In this document: piece by piece, positions 8,952 through 16,348 of the stretch
Layout: every line of letters starts with the position of its first letter
How positions within the stretch are numbered: position 1 is the first letter of the stretch
Source of the DNA: Dehalococcoidia bacterium
Lineage (GTDB): Bacteria; Chloroflexota; Dehalococcoidia; Tepidiformales; Tepidiformaceae
DNA: 35,185 nt
Assembly (NCBI GenBank): GCA_022827945.1
Contig: JAJEIT010000054.1
Coordinates: 1-35,185, forward strand
Direction of reading: 5' to 3'
The notes under the pieces: model-generated
Told to the model about the DNA's origin: nothing
The model's database searches: none
The model's input: only the letters and a program-made list of their open reading frames with translations
Position numbers and translations under genes: made by a program

Positions 8952-9935
8952 GTGAGCCACGTCTTCGTTACCCGCCGCGTCCCCGGCCGCGCCATCGAGA
9001 TGCTCGAGGAAGCCGGCCACGAGGTCGTCGTCTGGCCCGGCGACTTCCCGCCCGATCCAGAATCCCTCCGCGAGGGGGTCCACAAGGCCGACGCCGCCCT
9101 CACGTTGGTCACCGACCCCGTCGGCGCCGACCTCCTCGACGCGGCCCCGGGGCTGCGCGTCGTCGCGAACATGGCCGTCGGCTACGACAACGTCGATGCG
9201 GAAGCCGCCGCCGCCGCCGGCGTCTGGGCCACGAACACCCCGGGCGTCCTGCACGAGACCACCGCCGACCTCGCCTTCGCTCTCCTCCTCGCGGCCGCCC
9301 GCAATGTCGTCCTGAGCGATCGCGATACGCGTGAGGGCGGCTGGCAGACCTGGTCGCCGACCGGTTTCCTCGGTCCCGATCCCTACGGCGCGACCCTCGG
9401 CATCGTCGGCCTCGGCGAGATCGGCCGTGCCGTCGCCCGCCGCGCCCGCGGCTTCGGCATGACCGTGCTCGCCGCCACCCGCACGCCCCGCCCCGAGGTC
9501 GAGCGGGGGCTGGGCGTCGAGCGCGTCCCGTTCCCCGAGCTGCTGGAGCGCTCCGACTTTGTCACCCTCCACGTTCCCTACGGCCCCGAGACGGAGGGCC
9601 TCATGGGCGCCGCCGAGTTCGCTGCCATGAAGGAGAGCGCCATCCTGGTGAACACGTCCCGCGGTGGTGTCGTCGACCAGGACGCGCTCGTCGAGGCCCT
9701 CCGCGCCGGCGCTATTGGCGGTGCTGCTCTCGACGTGACCGTGCCCGAGCCCCTTCCCCTCGACCATCCCCTCTTCGAGTTCCCCAACGTTGTCATCACG
9801 CCCCACATCGGCAGCGCCAGCCACGCAACCCGCGCCCGCATGGCGGAGATGGCGGCGCAAAACGTCATCGCCGTCCTCGCCGGGGAGGAGCCTCCGAATC
9901 CCGTCAACCGCCCGCCCAACCCCCGCTCCGCTTGA
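8952..9935 (+). CDS. D-2-hydroxyacid dehydrogenase (glyoxylate/hydroxypyruvate reductase type)
   Basis: 327-aa NAD(P)H-dependent enzyme reducing 2-oxoacids to D-2-hydroxyacids. It begins SHVFVTRRVPGRAIEML. The Rossmann motif is GIVGLGEIGRAVA. The catalytic Arg is in NTSRGGVVDQDALVEAL, the Glu in DVTVPEPLP and the His in ITPHIGSAS. GYDNVDAEAAAAAGVWATNTPG and LTVLAATRTPRPE agree with the GyaR/GhrB branch. The GTG at 8952 is preferred since the upstream GTG at 8931 would sit upstream of the likely -10. The next gene has its codons close behind or overlapping, suggesting an operon. Confidence 0.93.
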   Translation: MSHVFVTRRVPGRAIEMLEEAGHEVVVWPGDFPPDPESLREGVHKADAALTLVTDPVGADLLDAAPGLRVVANMAVGYDNVDAEAAAAAGVWATNTPGVLHETTADLAFALLLAAARNVVLSDRDTREGGWQTWSPTGFLGPDPYGATLGIVGLGEIGRAVARRARGFGMTVLAATRTPRPEVERGLGVERVPFPELLERSDFVTLHVPYGPETEGLMGAAEFAAMKESAILVNTSRGGVVDQDALVEALRAGAIGGAALDVTVPEPLPLDHPLFEFPNVVITPHIGSASHATRARMAEMAAQNVIAVLAGEEPPNPVNRPPNPRSA

Positions 9936-9991
9936 CACCACCGGCCCTGTCGCGGACAACAGGGGCGGCGCGTCATTCGATCACCTCAGCC

Positions 9992-9997
9992 GGGAGG
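9992..9997 (+). promoter_or_regulatory. Shine-Dalgarno GGGAGG supporting a CTG start
   Basis: GGGAGG is 8 nt before CTG 10006, in the right place to start the PRTase-like protein about 10 residues before its first conserved helix. No ATG, GTG or TTG is in frame between 9793 and this point. Confidence 0.5.
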
Positions 9998-10005
9998 CCC
10001 TCGCC

Positions 10006-10650
10006 CTGAGCGACGAACCAGCCACCGAAAACCTCTGGCTTGCGGAAGAGCTCTGGGAGCTCGGCGCCGTCGAGTTCGGCAACTTCACCCTCGGCCGCAC
10101 CACCGTCGACTCACCGATTTACATAAACCTCCGCAAGCTCATCAGCAGCCCCCACGCCCTCCAGCGCTGCGCCGACATCATCCGGCTCAAGCTCGAAGCG
10201 CTCGTTTCCATGCGCCACCCCCAGGTCCAGCCCTTCACCCTCGTCGCGGGCGTTCCCTTCGGCGGGTTGCATGTGGCGACTGCGTTCTCCCTGCACGTCA
10301 ACACGCCGATGATCTACATCCACCCGCCCGGGACGGCGAAGGAAGACCTGATCGAGGGGAACTACGTCCGCGGCCAGTCCTGCCTCATCATCGACGACCT
10401 CATTACCGGTGGTGGCAGCATCATCCAGACCGCCGAGGCGCTCGCCGAGGCGGGCCTCGTCGCCCACGACGCCGTGACCCTCATCGACCGCCAGGAGGGC
10501 GGCCGCGCCGCCCTCAGGGCGAAGGGCATCAACCTGGTCAGCATCCTCACGCTCGACCAGATCGCGACCTACCTGCGCTACTCGGGCCGCATCGAGGCGC
10601 CCGACTACGAGCGCGTCGTGCGCTACATCCAGGCCAGCCAGGGCGCCTAG
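10006..10650 (+). CDS. Orotate phosphoribosyltransferase-like protein, divergent, probable CTG start
   Basis: PRTase of the PyrE type: LWELGAVEFGNFTLGRT, SPIYINLRKL, and the PRPP-binding loop CLIIDDLITGGGSI. PyrE normally has RKExKxxG in the catalytic loop before IEG. Here it reads IHPPGTAKEDLIEG, so the Arg and first Lys are lost. A second, more typical pyrE is at 16884-17441, so this paralogue may have another base substrate or a regulatory role. In frame, only TTG at 9790 (146-nt overlap, 72 extra low-complexity residues) or CTG at 10006 can start it. GGGAGG (9992-9997) is 8 nt before the CTG, and the resulting 214 aa fits the family, so CTG is chosen. Confidence 0.75.
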   Translation: MSDEPATENLWLAEELWELGAVEFGNFTLGRTTVDSPIYINLRKLISSPHALQRCADIIRLKLEALVSMRHPQVQPFTLVAGVPFGGLHVATAFSLHVNTPMIYIHPPGTAKEDLIEGNYVRGQSCLIIDDLITGGGSIIQTAEALAEAGLVAHDAVTLIDRQEGGRAALRAKGINLVSILTLDQIATYLRYSGRIEAPDYERVVRYIQASQGA

Positions 10651-10676
10651 GGCGCCTGGTAGTTGAGTCGGGAGTC

Positions 10677-10697
10677 GGGACGGCTCAGGACCGTCCC
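10677..10697. terminator. Hairpin at the shared 3' end of the PRTase and SDR genes
   Basis: GGGACGG (10677-10683) and CCGTCCC (10691-10697) form a 7-bp stem with a 7-nt loop that contains the SDR stop codon. No T-run on either side. It may end both convergent transcripts. Confidence 0.45.
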
Positions 10698-11656
10698 GGA
10701 ACCTCCAGGTCGTCCGGTGGCGGCGCGGGGTTGGGGATGCCCGCCATGAGCTGCGCCGGCACCAGCGTGCGGAGCTCGTCCAGCGTCCACATGCCGTCCT
10801 TGTAGATCTGCCGCACCGGCGGATAGATCTCGTTGAGCAGGCCCACCTGGCCCCCTGCCACGGAGAAGATCTTCCCGTTGATGTTCCACGCCTCGTCGAG
10901 CAGCAGGTAGACGGTCATCGGCGCGACCATCTCCGGGCCGCGCATGCCCGAGGCCTGCGCCGCCTGGCGCTGCGCTTCCGCCGCCCGGCCGCCGCCGGAG
11001 GTCATCCCCCGCTGCTGCCGGATCTGCCGCGCCGAGTCCGGCACCGTGGCCGTCAGGCGTGTGGCCGCGCCCGGCGCAATCGCGTTCACGGTCACGCCGT
11101 AGCGACCGAGGTCGCGCGCCGACACCCGCGTCAGCCCCGCGACGCCCGCCTTGGCGGCGCCGTAGTTCGCCTGTCCGGAGTTCCCCTGCAGGCCCGACAC
11201 CGACGAGTAGTTGATGATGCGGCCGTAGCGCTGCTGCCGGAACAGCACCGCCGCCGGCTTCGTCGTCGTGAAGTGCCCCTTCAGGTCGATCCGGATGACG
11301 TCGTCCCACTCGGCCTCGGTCATGTTGAAGACCATGCGGTCGCGCAGGATCGCCGCGAAGTTGATGAGCCCGTCGAGCTTCCCGTAGGCGTCCAGCGCCG
11401 TCTGGATAACGCTCTCGCCGCCCTCCATCGAGGAGACGTCGGCGAAGTTCGCCGTCGCCTCGCCGCCTGCGTCCTTGATCTCGGCGACCACCTGCGCCGC
11501 CGGGTCGTCGTCGTGCCCGCTTCCGTCGGGGTTGACCCCGGGGTCGTTCACGATGACGCGCGCTCCTTCCGAAGCGGCCAGCAGCGCGGTCGCGCGACCG
11601 ATCCCTCGCCCCGCCCCCGTCATCGCGACAACGCGGCCTTCAAGCAGATTCGCCAT
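10685..11656 (-). CDS. HSD17B4-like SDR, (3R)-hydroxyacyl-CoA dehydrogenase, last gene of MaoC operon
   Basis: 323-aa SDR with TGAGRGIG (13-20), VIVNDPG, SSVSGLQGNSGQANY with Tyr165/Lys169, and the HSD17B4-like stretches AAILRDRMVFNMTEAEWD and LKGHFTTTKPA. The usual NNAG structural motif is NFAA (99-102), a loss of both the second Asn and the Gly. It shares extensive identity with the SDR at 4070-5023, including the position of its C-terminal extension, so the two are paralogues. It lies just behind two MaoC-type hydratase genes, which together would hydrate enoyl-CoA to (3R)-hydroxyacyl-CoA and oxidise it. SD AGGAG is 6 nt before the ATG. Reductive use cannot be ruled out. Confidence 0.88.
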   Translation of the reverse strand: MANLLEGRVVAMTGAGRGIGRATALLAASEGARVIVNDPGVNPDGSGHDDDPAAQVVAEIKDAGGEATANFADVSSMEGGESVIQTALDAYGKLDGLINFAAILRDRMVFNMTEAEWDDVIRIDLKGHFTTTKPAAVLFRQQRYGRIINYSSVSGLQGNSGQANYGAAKAGVAGLTRVSARDLGRYGVTVNAIAPGAATRLTATVPDSARQIRQQRGMTSGGGRAAEAQRQAAQASGMRGPEMVAPMTVYLLLDEAWNINGKIFSVAGGQVGLLNEIYPPVRQIYKDGMWTLDELRTLVPAQLMAGIPNPAPPPDDLEVPGRS

Positions 11657-11665
11657 GGTGTGCTC

Positions 11666-12082
11666 CTACGGCAGGCGGACGGTCGCGCTTCCGGGCGAGG
11701 TCCTCTGCCCGTCCGGGTTCTCCGTCCAGATCTCGAGGTCGACGAGCTTCTCCCCGTTCTCCTCGTACTTGCGTGTCACCACGCCCTTGCAGTGGATGTC
11801 CTGGTCGGGGAAGTCCATGCCGCGGTAGCTGCAGCCCACGCGCTTGACCGTGCCCTCGTTACCCACCCAGTCGTGCAGGAGCTGCCCGAGGAAGGCGTGC
11901 TTCAGCGCCCCGTGAACGATGATGTTGGGGAGCCCCGTGGCCTCGGCGAAGTTGTGATCGTAGTGAATCTGGTAGAAGTCGCCCGAGCCCGCGGCCCAGT
12001 GCACGAGCTGCTGCGTGCTGCAGTTCTTCTCCAGCGTGGGGATCTCCATCCCCTCCTGAACCTCGTCCCAGCTAGAGCCCAT
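11666..12082 (-). CDS. MaoC-like hydratase subunit with hydratase-2 motif
   Basis: 138-aa hot-dog protein that would add water to trans-2-enoyl-CoA to give the (3R)-hydroxy isomer. The hydratase-2 motif is GSGDFYQIHYDHNFAEATG, giving Asp35 and His40 as the catalytic pair, followed by NIIVHGALKHAFLGQLL. It resembles HadB and the C-terminal half of MaoC proteins. The preceding gene supplies the N-terminal half type, so the active enzyme is probably a heterodimer. SD AGGAGG overlaps the stop codon of the preceding gene (10-nt gap), and the SDR starts 9 nt downstream. Operon membership is clear. Confidence 0.9.
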   Translation of the reverse strand: MGSSWDEVQEGMEIPTLEKNCSTQQLVHWAAGSGDFYQIHYDHNFAEATGLPNIIVHGALKHAFLGQLLHDWVGNEGTVKRVGCSYRGMDFPDQDIHCKGVVTRKYEENGEKLVDLEIWTENPDGQRTSPGSATVRLP

Positions 12083-12092
12083 GGTGGTCCTC

Positions 12093-12578
12093 CTAGTACC
12101 GGATGCCCGTGCCGGTCATGATGGCGACAACCTCGCCGTCCTGGTTCCGGTACGTCGTCTTCGTGGTCGTGATCAGCATCTCGCCGAGACGTCCCTGGCG
12201 CTCCTCGATCGAAGAGGTTGCGCTCACCGAGGTCAGCACGTCGCCCGCGCAGATGTCGGCCAGGTATTCGATGTCTGTGCCGCCGTTCAGCACCCGCTTC
12301 AGCGGGCGGCTCGGCTCCAGCATCTGCTGGGGTCGGGCGCTGCGCCTGTTCGGGTCGAACACCGGCGTGCCCAGGTACCCCGGAGGGGCGGGCAGGCTCC
12401 GGTAGCCCGCCGCCTGCGCTGCAGCTTCGTCGTAGTAGACCGGGTCGGTGTACCCCACGGACCGCGCGAACATGCGCACGGAGGTCTTGTCCACCTCCAG
12501 CGTCGTCGGCTCCGACTCCCTGCCGATCGATGCCCGCATCTCGTCCGTGATCAACGATTCTTGCGTCTCGTCGCTCAT
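12093..12578 (-). CDS. MaoC N-terminal-type (FAS1-like dehydratase) hot-dog subunit
   Basis: 161-aa protein of the type that forms the non-catalytic half of (R)-specific hydratases (HadA/HadC-like, MaoC_dehydrat_N). Supporting stretches are IGRESEPTTLEVDKTSVRMF, YTDPVYYDEAAAQAAGYRSL, LPAPPGYLGTPVF and RVLNGGTDIEYLADICAGD, which fit the hot-dog core with the HNGG-like turn. It lacks the Asp-x4-His pair of its neighbour. It is first in the operon, with a TTTACG-17-TATCGT promoter and GAGGAGA SD. It likely binds the acyl part of CoA esters for the catalytic subunit encoded next. Confidence 0.85.
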   Translation of the reverse strand: MSDETQESLITDEMRASIGRESEPTTLEVDKTSVRMFARSVGYTDPVYYDEAAAQAAGYRSLPAPPGYLGTPVFDPNRRSARPQQMLEPSRPLKRVLNGGTDIEYLADICAGDVLTSVSATSSIEERQGRLGEMLITTTKTTYRNQDGEVVAIMTGTGIRY

Positions 12579-12609
12579 GCCGTCTCCTCAATCCAAATTG
12601 GCGCGGTGA

Positions 12610-12638
12610 ACGATAGACCAGCCCGTTCGGGGCGTAAA
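12610..12638 (-). promoter_or_regulatory. Promoter of the MaoC-MaoC-SDR operon (TTTACG-17-TATCGT)
   Basis: -35 TTTACG (12638-12633) and -10 TATCGT (12615-12610) on the minus strand, 17 bp apart. The predicted leader is about 24 nt and contains the SD. The promoter lies in the 115-bp gap shared with the divergent Cys-rich gene. Confidence 0.5.
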
Positions 12639-12681
12639 CCGGTCTCCGAGGCCTCCGGTGGCCCGCCGCTGCGCAACCCGG

Positions 12682-12687
12682 TACGGT
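12682..12687 (+). promoter_or_regulatory. Leaderless-type -10 (TACGGT) for the Cys-rich gene
   Basis: TACGGT ends 6 nt before ATG 12694; no SD is present. This favours 12694 over the in-frame start at 12658. Confidence 0.4.
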
Positions 12688-12693
12688 GACTTC

Positions 12694-13098
12694 ATGCCCG
12701 GGGATCGCTGCGCGCTGGGAGGTCGTCTTCGGCGCTGCAAGCGCCCCTCGCGCGACACCTGCCAGTACTGCGCACGCCCCATCTGCGAGCACCACGCCTA
12801 CGTCCTCAAGGGCTACGACGCGGTCTGCGTTCGGCCTGCCTGCACCGCCAAGCACGACGATCTCCCGGGCCACCACGAGTACGTCCGCGGCGTCCGCCTC
12901 CGCAACCGCGACGGCCTCTGCGGGTTCGACGGCTGCGAACACAACCACGGCTTCGACTGCTCCAAGTGCGGTGGCCGCTTCTGCCTCCAGCACCTCTCCG
13001 ACGAGCTGTACCCCTCCGCCGGCCCCGGCCAGGACGCCGAGATGGCCATCGTCTGCGCCCACTGCTGGGAACGCCGCACCATCTGGAGCAAACGATGA
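12694..13098 (+). CDS. Cysteine-rich putative zinc-binding protein, unknown function
   Basis: 134-aa protein with 14 Cys and many His. The clusters are CQYCARPICEHH (23-34), CVRPAC with His54, CGFDGCEHNH (76-85), CSKCGGRFCLQH (89-100) and CAHC (121-124). The CxxC-x4-C-xH pattern resembles small treble-clef fingers such as B-box or AN1 types. Three or four metal sites are likely. No catalytic domain is visible, and a DNA, RNA or protein-binding adaptor role is a guess. The stop overlaps the threonine dehydratase start as ATGA, so the two proteins are made together. I do not recognise a named family. Confidence 0.8.
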   Translation: MPGDRCALGGRLRRCKRPSRDTCQYCARPICEHHAYVLKGYDAVCVRPACTAKHDDLPGHHEYVRGVRLRNRDGLCGFDGCEHNHGFDCSKCGGRFCLQHLSDELYPSAGPGQDAEMAIVCAHCWERRTIWSKR

Positions 13099-14363
13099 CC
13101 GCTGCGCCATCCGTCACCCTCGCCGACATTGAAGCGGCCCGCGACGTGATCGCGGGAGGGATCCTCGAGACGCCCGTCTGGCCCGCCCGCGCCCTGGAAC
13201 GCCTGACGGGCGTCCCTGTCGTGCTCAAGTGCGAACAGCTCCAGCGCGCGGGCTCCTTCAAGATTCGCGGCGCCCTCAACGCCATCCGCTCCCTCTCCGA
13301 CGAGGACCGCGCTCGCGGCATCGTCGCCGCCAGCGCCGGCAACCACGCCCAGGGAGTCGCCCTTGCCGCGCAGGCGGCCGGGATCGCCGCGACCGTCGTC
13401 ATGCCCGAGGGCGCCCCCCTCGTGAAGGCAGCCGCCACCGAGGGATACGGCGCCCGCGTCGTCTTCCACGGAGAGTCGCTCGAGGAGGCCCGTACCCACG
13501 CCGGCGACCTCGCCGTGCGCGACGGCCTCGTCTACCTGCCCCCGTTCGACAACGACGCCGTGATCGCCGGCCAGGGCACGCTCGGCCTCGAGCTGCTCGA
13601 ACAGGTGCCCGACCTCGCCGAGGTGCTCGTCCCGGCGGGCGGCGGCGGCCTCCTCGCCGGTGTCGCCACGGCCATCAAGGCGCGCCGCCCCGAGGTGCGC
13701 ATCGTGGGGGTGCAGGCCGCGGCCATGGACGGCATCTGCCGCTCCTACGCGGCGGGCGAGGTCCGCAGCGTGCCCCACGCGGGCACCCTTGCCGACGGCG
13801 TCGCCGTCGCGGGCCCCTCCGACCGCACGTTCGCCCTCATCCGCGAGCATGTGGACGAGATGGTCGCCTGTGGCGACACCGCCATCGCCCACGCGATGGT
13901 GTTCCTCCTCGAGACGTCGAAGCTGCTGGTCGAAGGCGCCGGCGCCCTTGGCGTCGCTGCGCTTCTCTCTGACGCCTACCGCCCCCGCGGGAAGACGGCA
14001 ATCGTCCTCTCCGGCGGCAACGTCGACATCAACCGGCTCGGCTCAATCGTGCGCCACGGCCTCGTGGAGGACGGGCGCTACCGCCACCTCACCATCGAGA
14101 TCGCCGACGTCCCCGGCGAACTCGCCGCCATCACCGGCGCCATCGCCGGCGAGGCCGCGAACCTGCTCGAAGTAAACCACGACCGCGAGGCTCCCGGCCT
14201 CCCCGTCGAGGTCGCCCTCATCGACCTCCTGCTGGAGGTCAACGGACCCCACCACTTCGAGCGAGTGCGGGAAGCCCTGCGTAAGAAGGGCCTGGGCGAT
14301 ATCACCCTCGATCCACCGCGCATGAACACGGCCGGCGCCCGCCGTCGCTACGAGACCGGCTGA
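13095..14363 (+). CDS. ilvA: Threonine ammonia-lyase (threonine dehydratase) with ACT domain
   Basis: PLP enzyme converting threonine to 2-oxobutanoate, the first step to isoleucine or a catabolic route. The 422-aa protein has the PLP lysine in GSFKIRGA (Lys56), NHAQGVALAA, the phosphate-binding VPAGGGGLLAG and LSGGNVDINRL. A C-terminal ACT-like regulatory domain begins at HLTIEIADVPGELAAI and fits allosteric control by amino acids. The length matches the single-ACT form (TdcB/YgeX-like, about 400 aa), not E. coli IlvA with two regulatory repeats. The frame is open upstream, but the ATG at 13095, overlapping the previous stop by 4 nt, is the natural start. It converges on the histidine phosphatase. 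Confidence 0.94.
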   Translation: MTAAPSVTLADIEAARDVIAGGILETPVWPARALERLTGVPVVLKCEQLQRAGSFKIRGALNAIRSLSDEDRARGIVAASAGNHAQGVALAAQAAGIAATVVMPEGAPLVKAAATEGYGARVVFHGESLEEARTHAGDLAVRDGLVYLPPFDNDAVIAGQGTLGLELLEQVPDLAEVLVPAGGGGLLAGVATAIKARRPEVRIVGVQAAAMDGICRSYAAGEVRSVPHAGTLADGVAVAGPSDRTFALIREHVDEMVACGDTAIAHAMVFLLETSKLLVEGAGALGVAALLSDAYRPRGKTAIVLSGGNVDINRLGSIVRHGLVEDGRYRHLTIEIADVPGELAAITGAIAGEAANLLEVNHDREAPGLPVEVALIDLLLEVNGPHHFERVREALRKKGLGDITLDPPRMNTAGARRRYETG

Positions 14364-14377
14364 CCCACGCCCGAGCC

Positions 14378-15097
14378 CTAGTAGGTGACGAAGCTGCCCT
14401 CGGCAGTCTGCAGGTGATGGGTGTCGTTCAGGCTCTGGAGCGCCCGGTTGTGTCCCCTGGCGAAAACCACGTGCACCGAGGTGTGCGCCGGCCGGAAGAA
14501 CATGTCGAAGTCCGTCGCGATGACGTATCCGGTGTAGGCGTTGATCACGCCACCGTGGCAGGCGATCACGACTCGCGCCGTCTCGCCGTCGTGCCTCGCG
14601 ATGATGCCCTCGATGGCGTTCACCACGCGCTTCTGGAACTCCGCGCTCGGCTCCGTCAACGGAAACACATCCCACGACCGCTCCCGCGCCATCCGCTTCC
14701 GCAGCCCCGCAAGGTAGTCGATGCCCAGCGCCTCCGCCGCGGTCTGGTCGCGTGGAACATCGCGGAACATTCCGATCTCGCGCAGGTCGTCGATCACGAC
14801 CGGCTCGAGCCCGTGGTGACCCCCGATTGCCGCGCCCGTGTCGAATGCGCGCCGCATCCCGCTGGAGTACACGATGTCGACCCGCTCCGTCGCGAAGCGT
14901 TCCCCCACCAGCCGCGCCTGCTCCCGCCCGAGGTCGCTCAGGGGCGCGTCGACGCTGTCCCCGAGCTTCGCGTTTGGCAAGTTCGGGACCGACTGCTGCC
15001 CGTGCCGTACCAGCACGATCTCGGTCGTTCCCTCGATCCCCGTCAGGAACGCCTCGTTGAACGCGTTGGAAGCCGGACCGCGCTGTGGCGAACTCAC
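14378..15097 (-). CDS. Histidine phosphatase family protein
   Basis: 239-aa member of the phosphoglycerate-mutase-like superfamily. The phosphohistidine motif is VLVRHGQ (His32), with LSDLGREQARLVGERF, IVYSSGMRRAFDTG, and the second catalytic His in VIACHGGVINAY. This branch usually has broad phosphatase activity; the substrate here is unknown. A GTG at 15097 is chosen since TATGCT (15110-15105) ends 7 nt upstream, while the ATG at 15109 would lie within that -10 and has no SD. The N-terminal 20 residues precede the core fold. Confidence 0.85.
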   Translation of the reverse strand: MSSPQRGPASNAFNEAFLTGIEGTTEIVLVRHGQQSVPNLPNAKLGDSVDAPLSDLGREQARLVGERFATERVDIVYSSGMRRAFDTGAAIGGHHGLEPVVIDDLREIGMFRDVPRDQTAAEALGIDYLAGLRKRMARERSWDVFPLTEPSAEFQKRVVNAIEGIIARHDGETARVVIACHGGVINAYTGYVIATDFDMFFRPAHTSVHVVFARGHNRALQSLNDTHHLQTAEGSFVTY

Positions 15098-15104
15098 CGC
15101 GCCG

Positions 15105-15110
15105 AGCATA
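15105..15110 (-). promoter_or_regulatory. Leaderless-type -10 (TATGCT) for the histidine phosphatase
   Basis: TATGCT on the minus strand ends 7 nt before GTG 15097. It overlaps the in-frame ATG at 15109 and argues against that start. Confidence 0.5.
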
Positions 15111-15145
15111 CAGCCCGCGCATGAACGCGCGAGCGATCCCCTTCC

Positions 15146-16348
15146 CTACCAGCGCTGGCCCGGCGGCGCGTCGATGAGCGCCTGCTCCGCGATCGCTTCC
15201 GGCGCCGTCGCCCCCGCCGCCCACGGCCAACTCCCCTCGTCCGGCGCGAACGAGCCCGGCGCCGCCGACACGATCGCCGCCGCCATCGCCAGCGTCCGGC
15301 GCGTGCCCGCGACGTCGTGCACGCGGAAGATGCGTGCCCCCTGCGCGTACGCGAGCGCCGTCGTGACGTGCGTCTCCAGGTCGCGGTGCTCCGGACCGGC
15401 GCCCGAGACGCTGCCGATGTAGTTCTTGCGCGAGTGCGCCAGCAGCAGCGGCTGCCCCGCGGTGCGCAGCTCGGAGAGGCGACGGAGCGACTGGATGTCC
15501 TCGTCGTGGCTCTTCCCGAAGGCGATCCCTGGGTCGATGGCTATGGCCTCCCGCTCCAGCCCCGCCGCCTCCAGCTCCGCAAGCCGTTCCGCCATCCACC
15601 CCACCGTCTCCGTGACCACGTCGCCGTAGACCGGCGCGGGGTCGGGTCGGTGCTTCGGGACCGTGTAGCTGTAGTTGAGCACGTACCCTGCCCCGCCCTC
15701 GGCCGCCGCTTCCGCTGCTTCGGTTCCCAGCGTCAGCCCGCTGATGTCGTTCACGATCGCGGCCCCGCTCCCGATCGCCGTCTCCGCCACTTCGCGCTTG
15801 TACGTGTCGATGGAGACGAGATGTCCCTCCCCCGCGAGCGCTGCTACCACCGGCCCCGCGATCGCCGCCTCCGCCTCCGCCTCCAGCTGCGGACGGCTCG
15901 CCCGCGCCGTCTCCGCCCCCACGTCGATGATGTCCGCCCCCTCCGAACGCAGCCGCTCGGCGTGGGCGAGCGCCGCCGTCACGTCGGTCCCCACCCCGTC
16001 CCCGGAGAAGGAGTCGTCAGTCAGGTTCACGATTCCCATCACGAGGGGTTCGTCCAGCGCCAGCTCGTGTGGCCCCGCGCGCCAGTGCTCGACCGGCGAC
16101 AGGTAGCGCGTCAGCGGCCCGGACAGCGGGCTCTCCCGCCGCTCCAGCTCCGCCGCCAGCCGTCCGAGGTCGCGTGCGCTTGCCGCTAGCCGTCCCGCCC
16201 CTTCCGCCACCGTCAATCCCAGGCCGAGGGCGCTCGTGGCGAGCGCCAGCCGTTCGAGGTCGTCCCCGAAGAACGCGATGTGCTCGGCTTCGCCGTCCGT
16301 CGCCAGCGCCCACTCCGCCGGCGGGACGGCTCGCAGCAGCGGCGTCAC
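15146..16348 (-). CDS. folP: Dihydropteroate synthase with N-terminal extension
   Basis: Condenses pABA with dihydropterin pyrophosphate in folate synthesis. The DHPS barrel starts near residue 104: MGIVNLTDDSFSGDG, ADIIDVGAETARASRP, HLVSIDTYKREVAE, AIVNDISG, AIDPGIAFGKSHDED, LLAHSRKNYIG and IFRVHDVAGTRRT. The pterin-binding Asn and Asp and the SRK motif are present. Loop 2, usually GGESTRPG, is GAETARASRP here. About 100 residues precede the barrel, as in a set of roughly 400-aa DHPS. The GTG at 16348 overlaps the stop of the DinB gene as GTGA, so the longer open frame upstream is not used. It is translationally coupled to dinB-like. Confidence 0.88.
   Translation of the reverse strand: MTPLLRAVPPAEWALATDGEAEHIAFFGDDLERLALATSALGLGLTVAEGAGRLAASARDLGRLAAELERRESPLSGPLTRYLSPVEHWRAGPHELALDEPLVMGIVNLTDDSFSGDGVGTDVTAALAHAERLRSEGADIIDVGAETARASRPQLEAEAEAAIAGPVVAALAGEGHLVSIDTYKREVAETAIGSGAAIVNDISGLTLGTEAAEAAAEGGAGYVLNYSYTVPKHRPDPAPVYGDVVTETVGWMAERLAELEAAGLEREAIAIDPGIAFGKSHDEDIQSLRRLSELRTAGQPLLLAHSRKNYIGSVSGAGPEHRDLETHVTTALAYAQGARIFRVHDVAGTRRTLAMAAAIVSAAPGSFAPDEGSWPWAAGATAPEAIAEQALIDAPPGQRW

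Noticed and set aside
8838..9959. Long minus-strand frame running through the dehydrogenase to 9959
   Set aside because: Antisense shadow; only the part after the ATG at 8837 has protein-like composition. The plus-strand dehydrogenase has clear motifs.
9790..10005. TTG start for the PRTase-like protein
   Set aside because: It would overlap the dehydrogenase by 146 nt and add 72 Ser/Pro/Arg-rich residues with no family counterpart.
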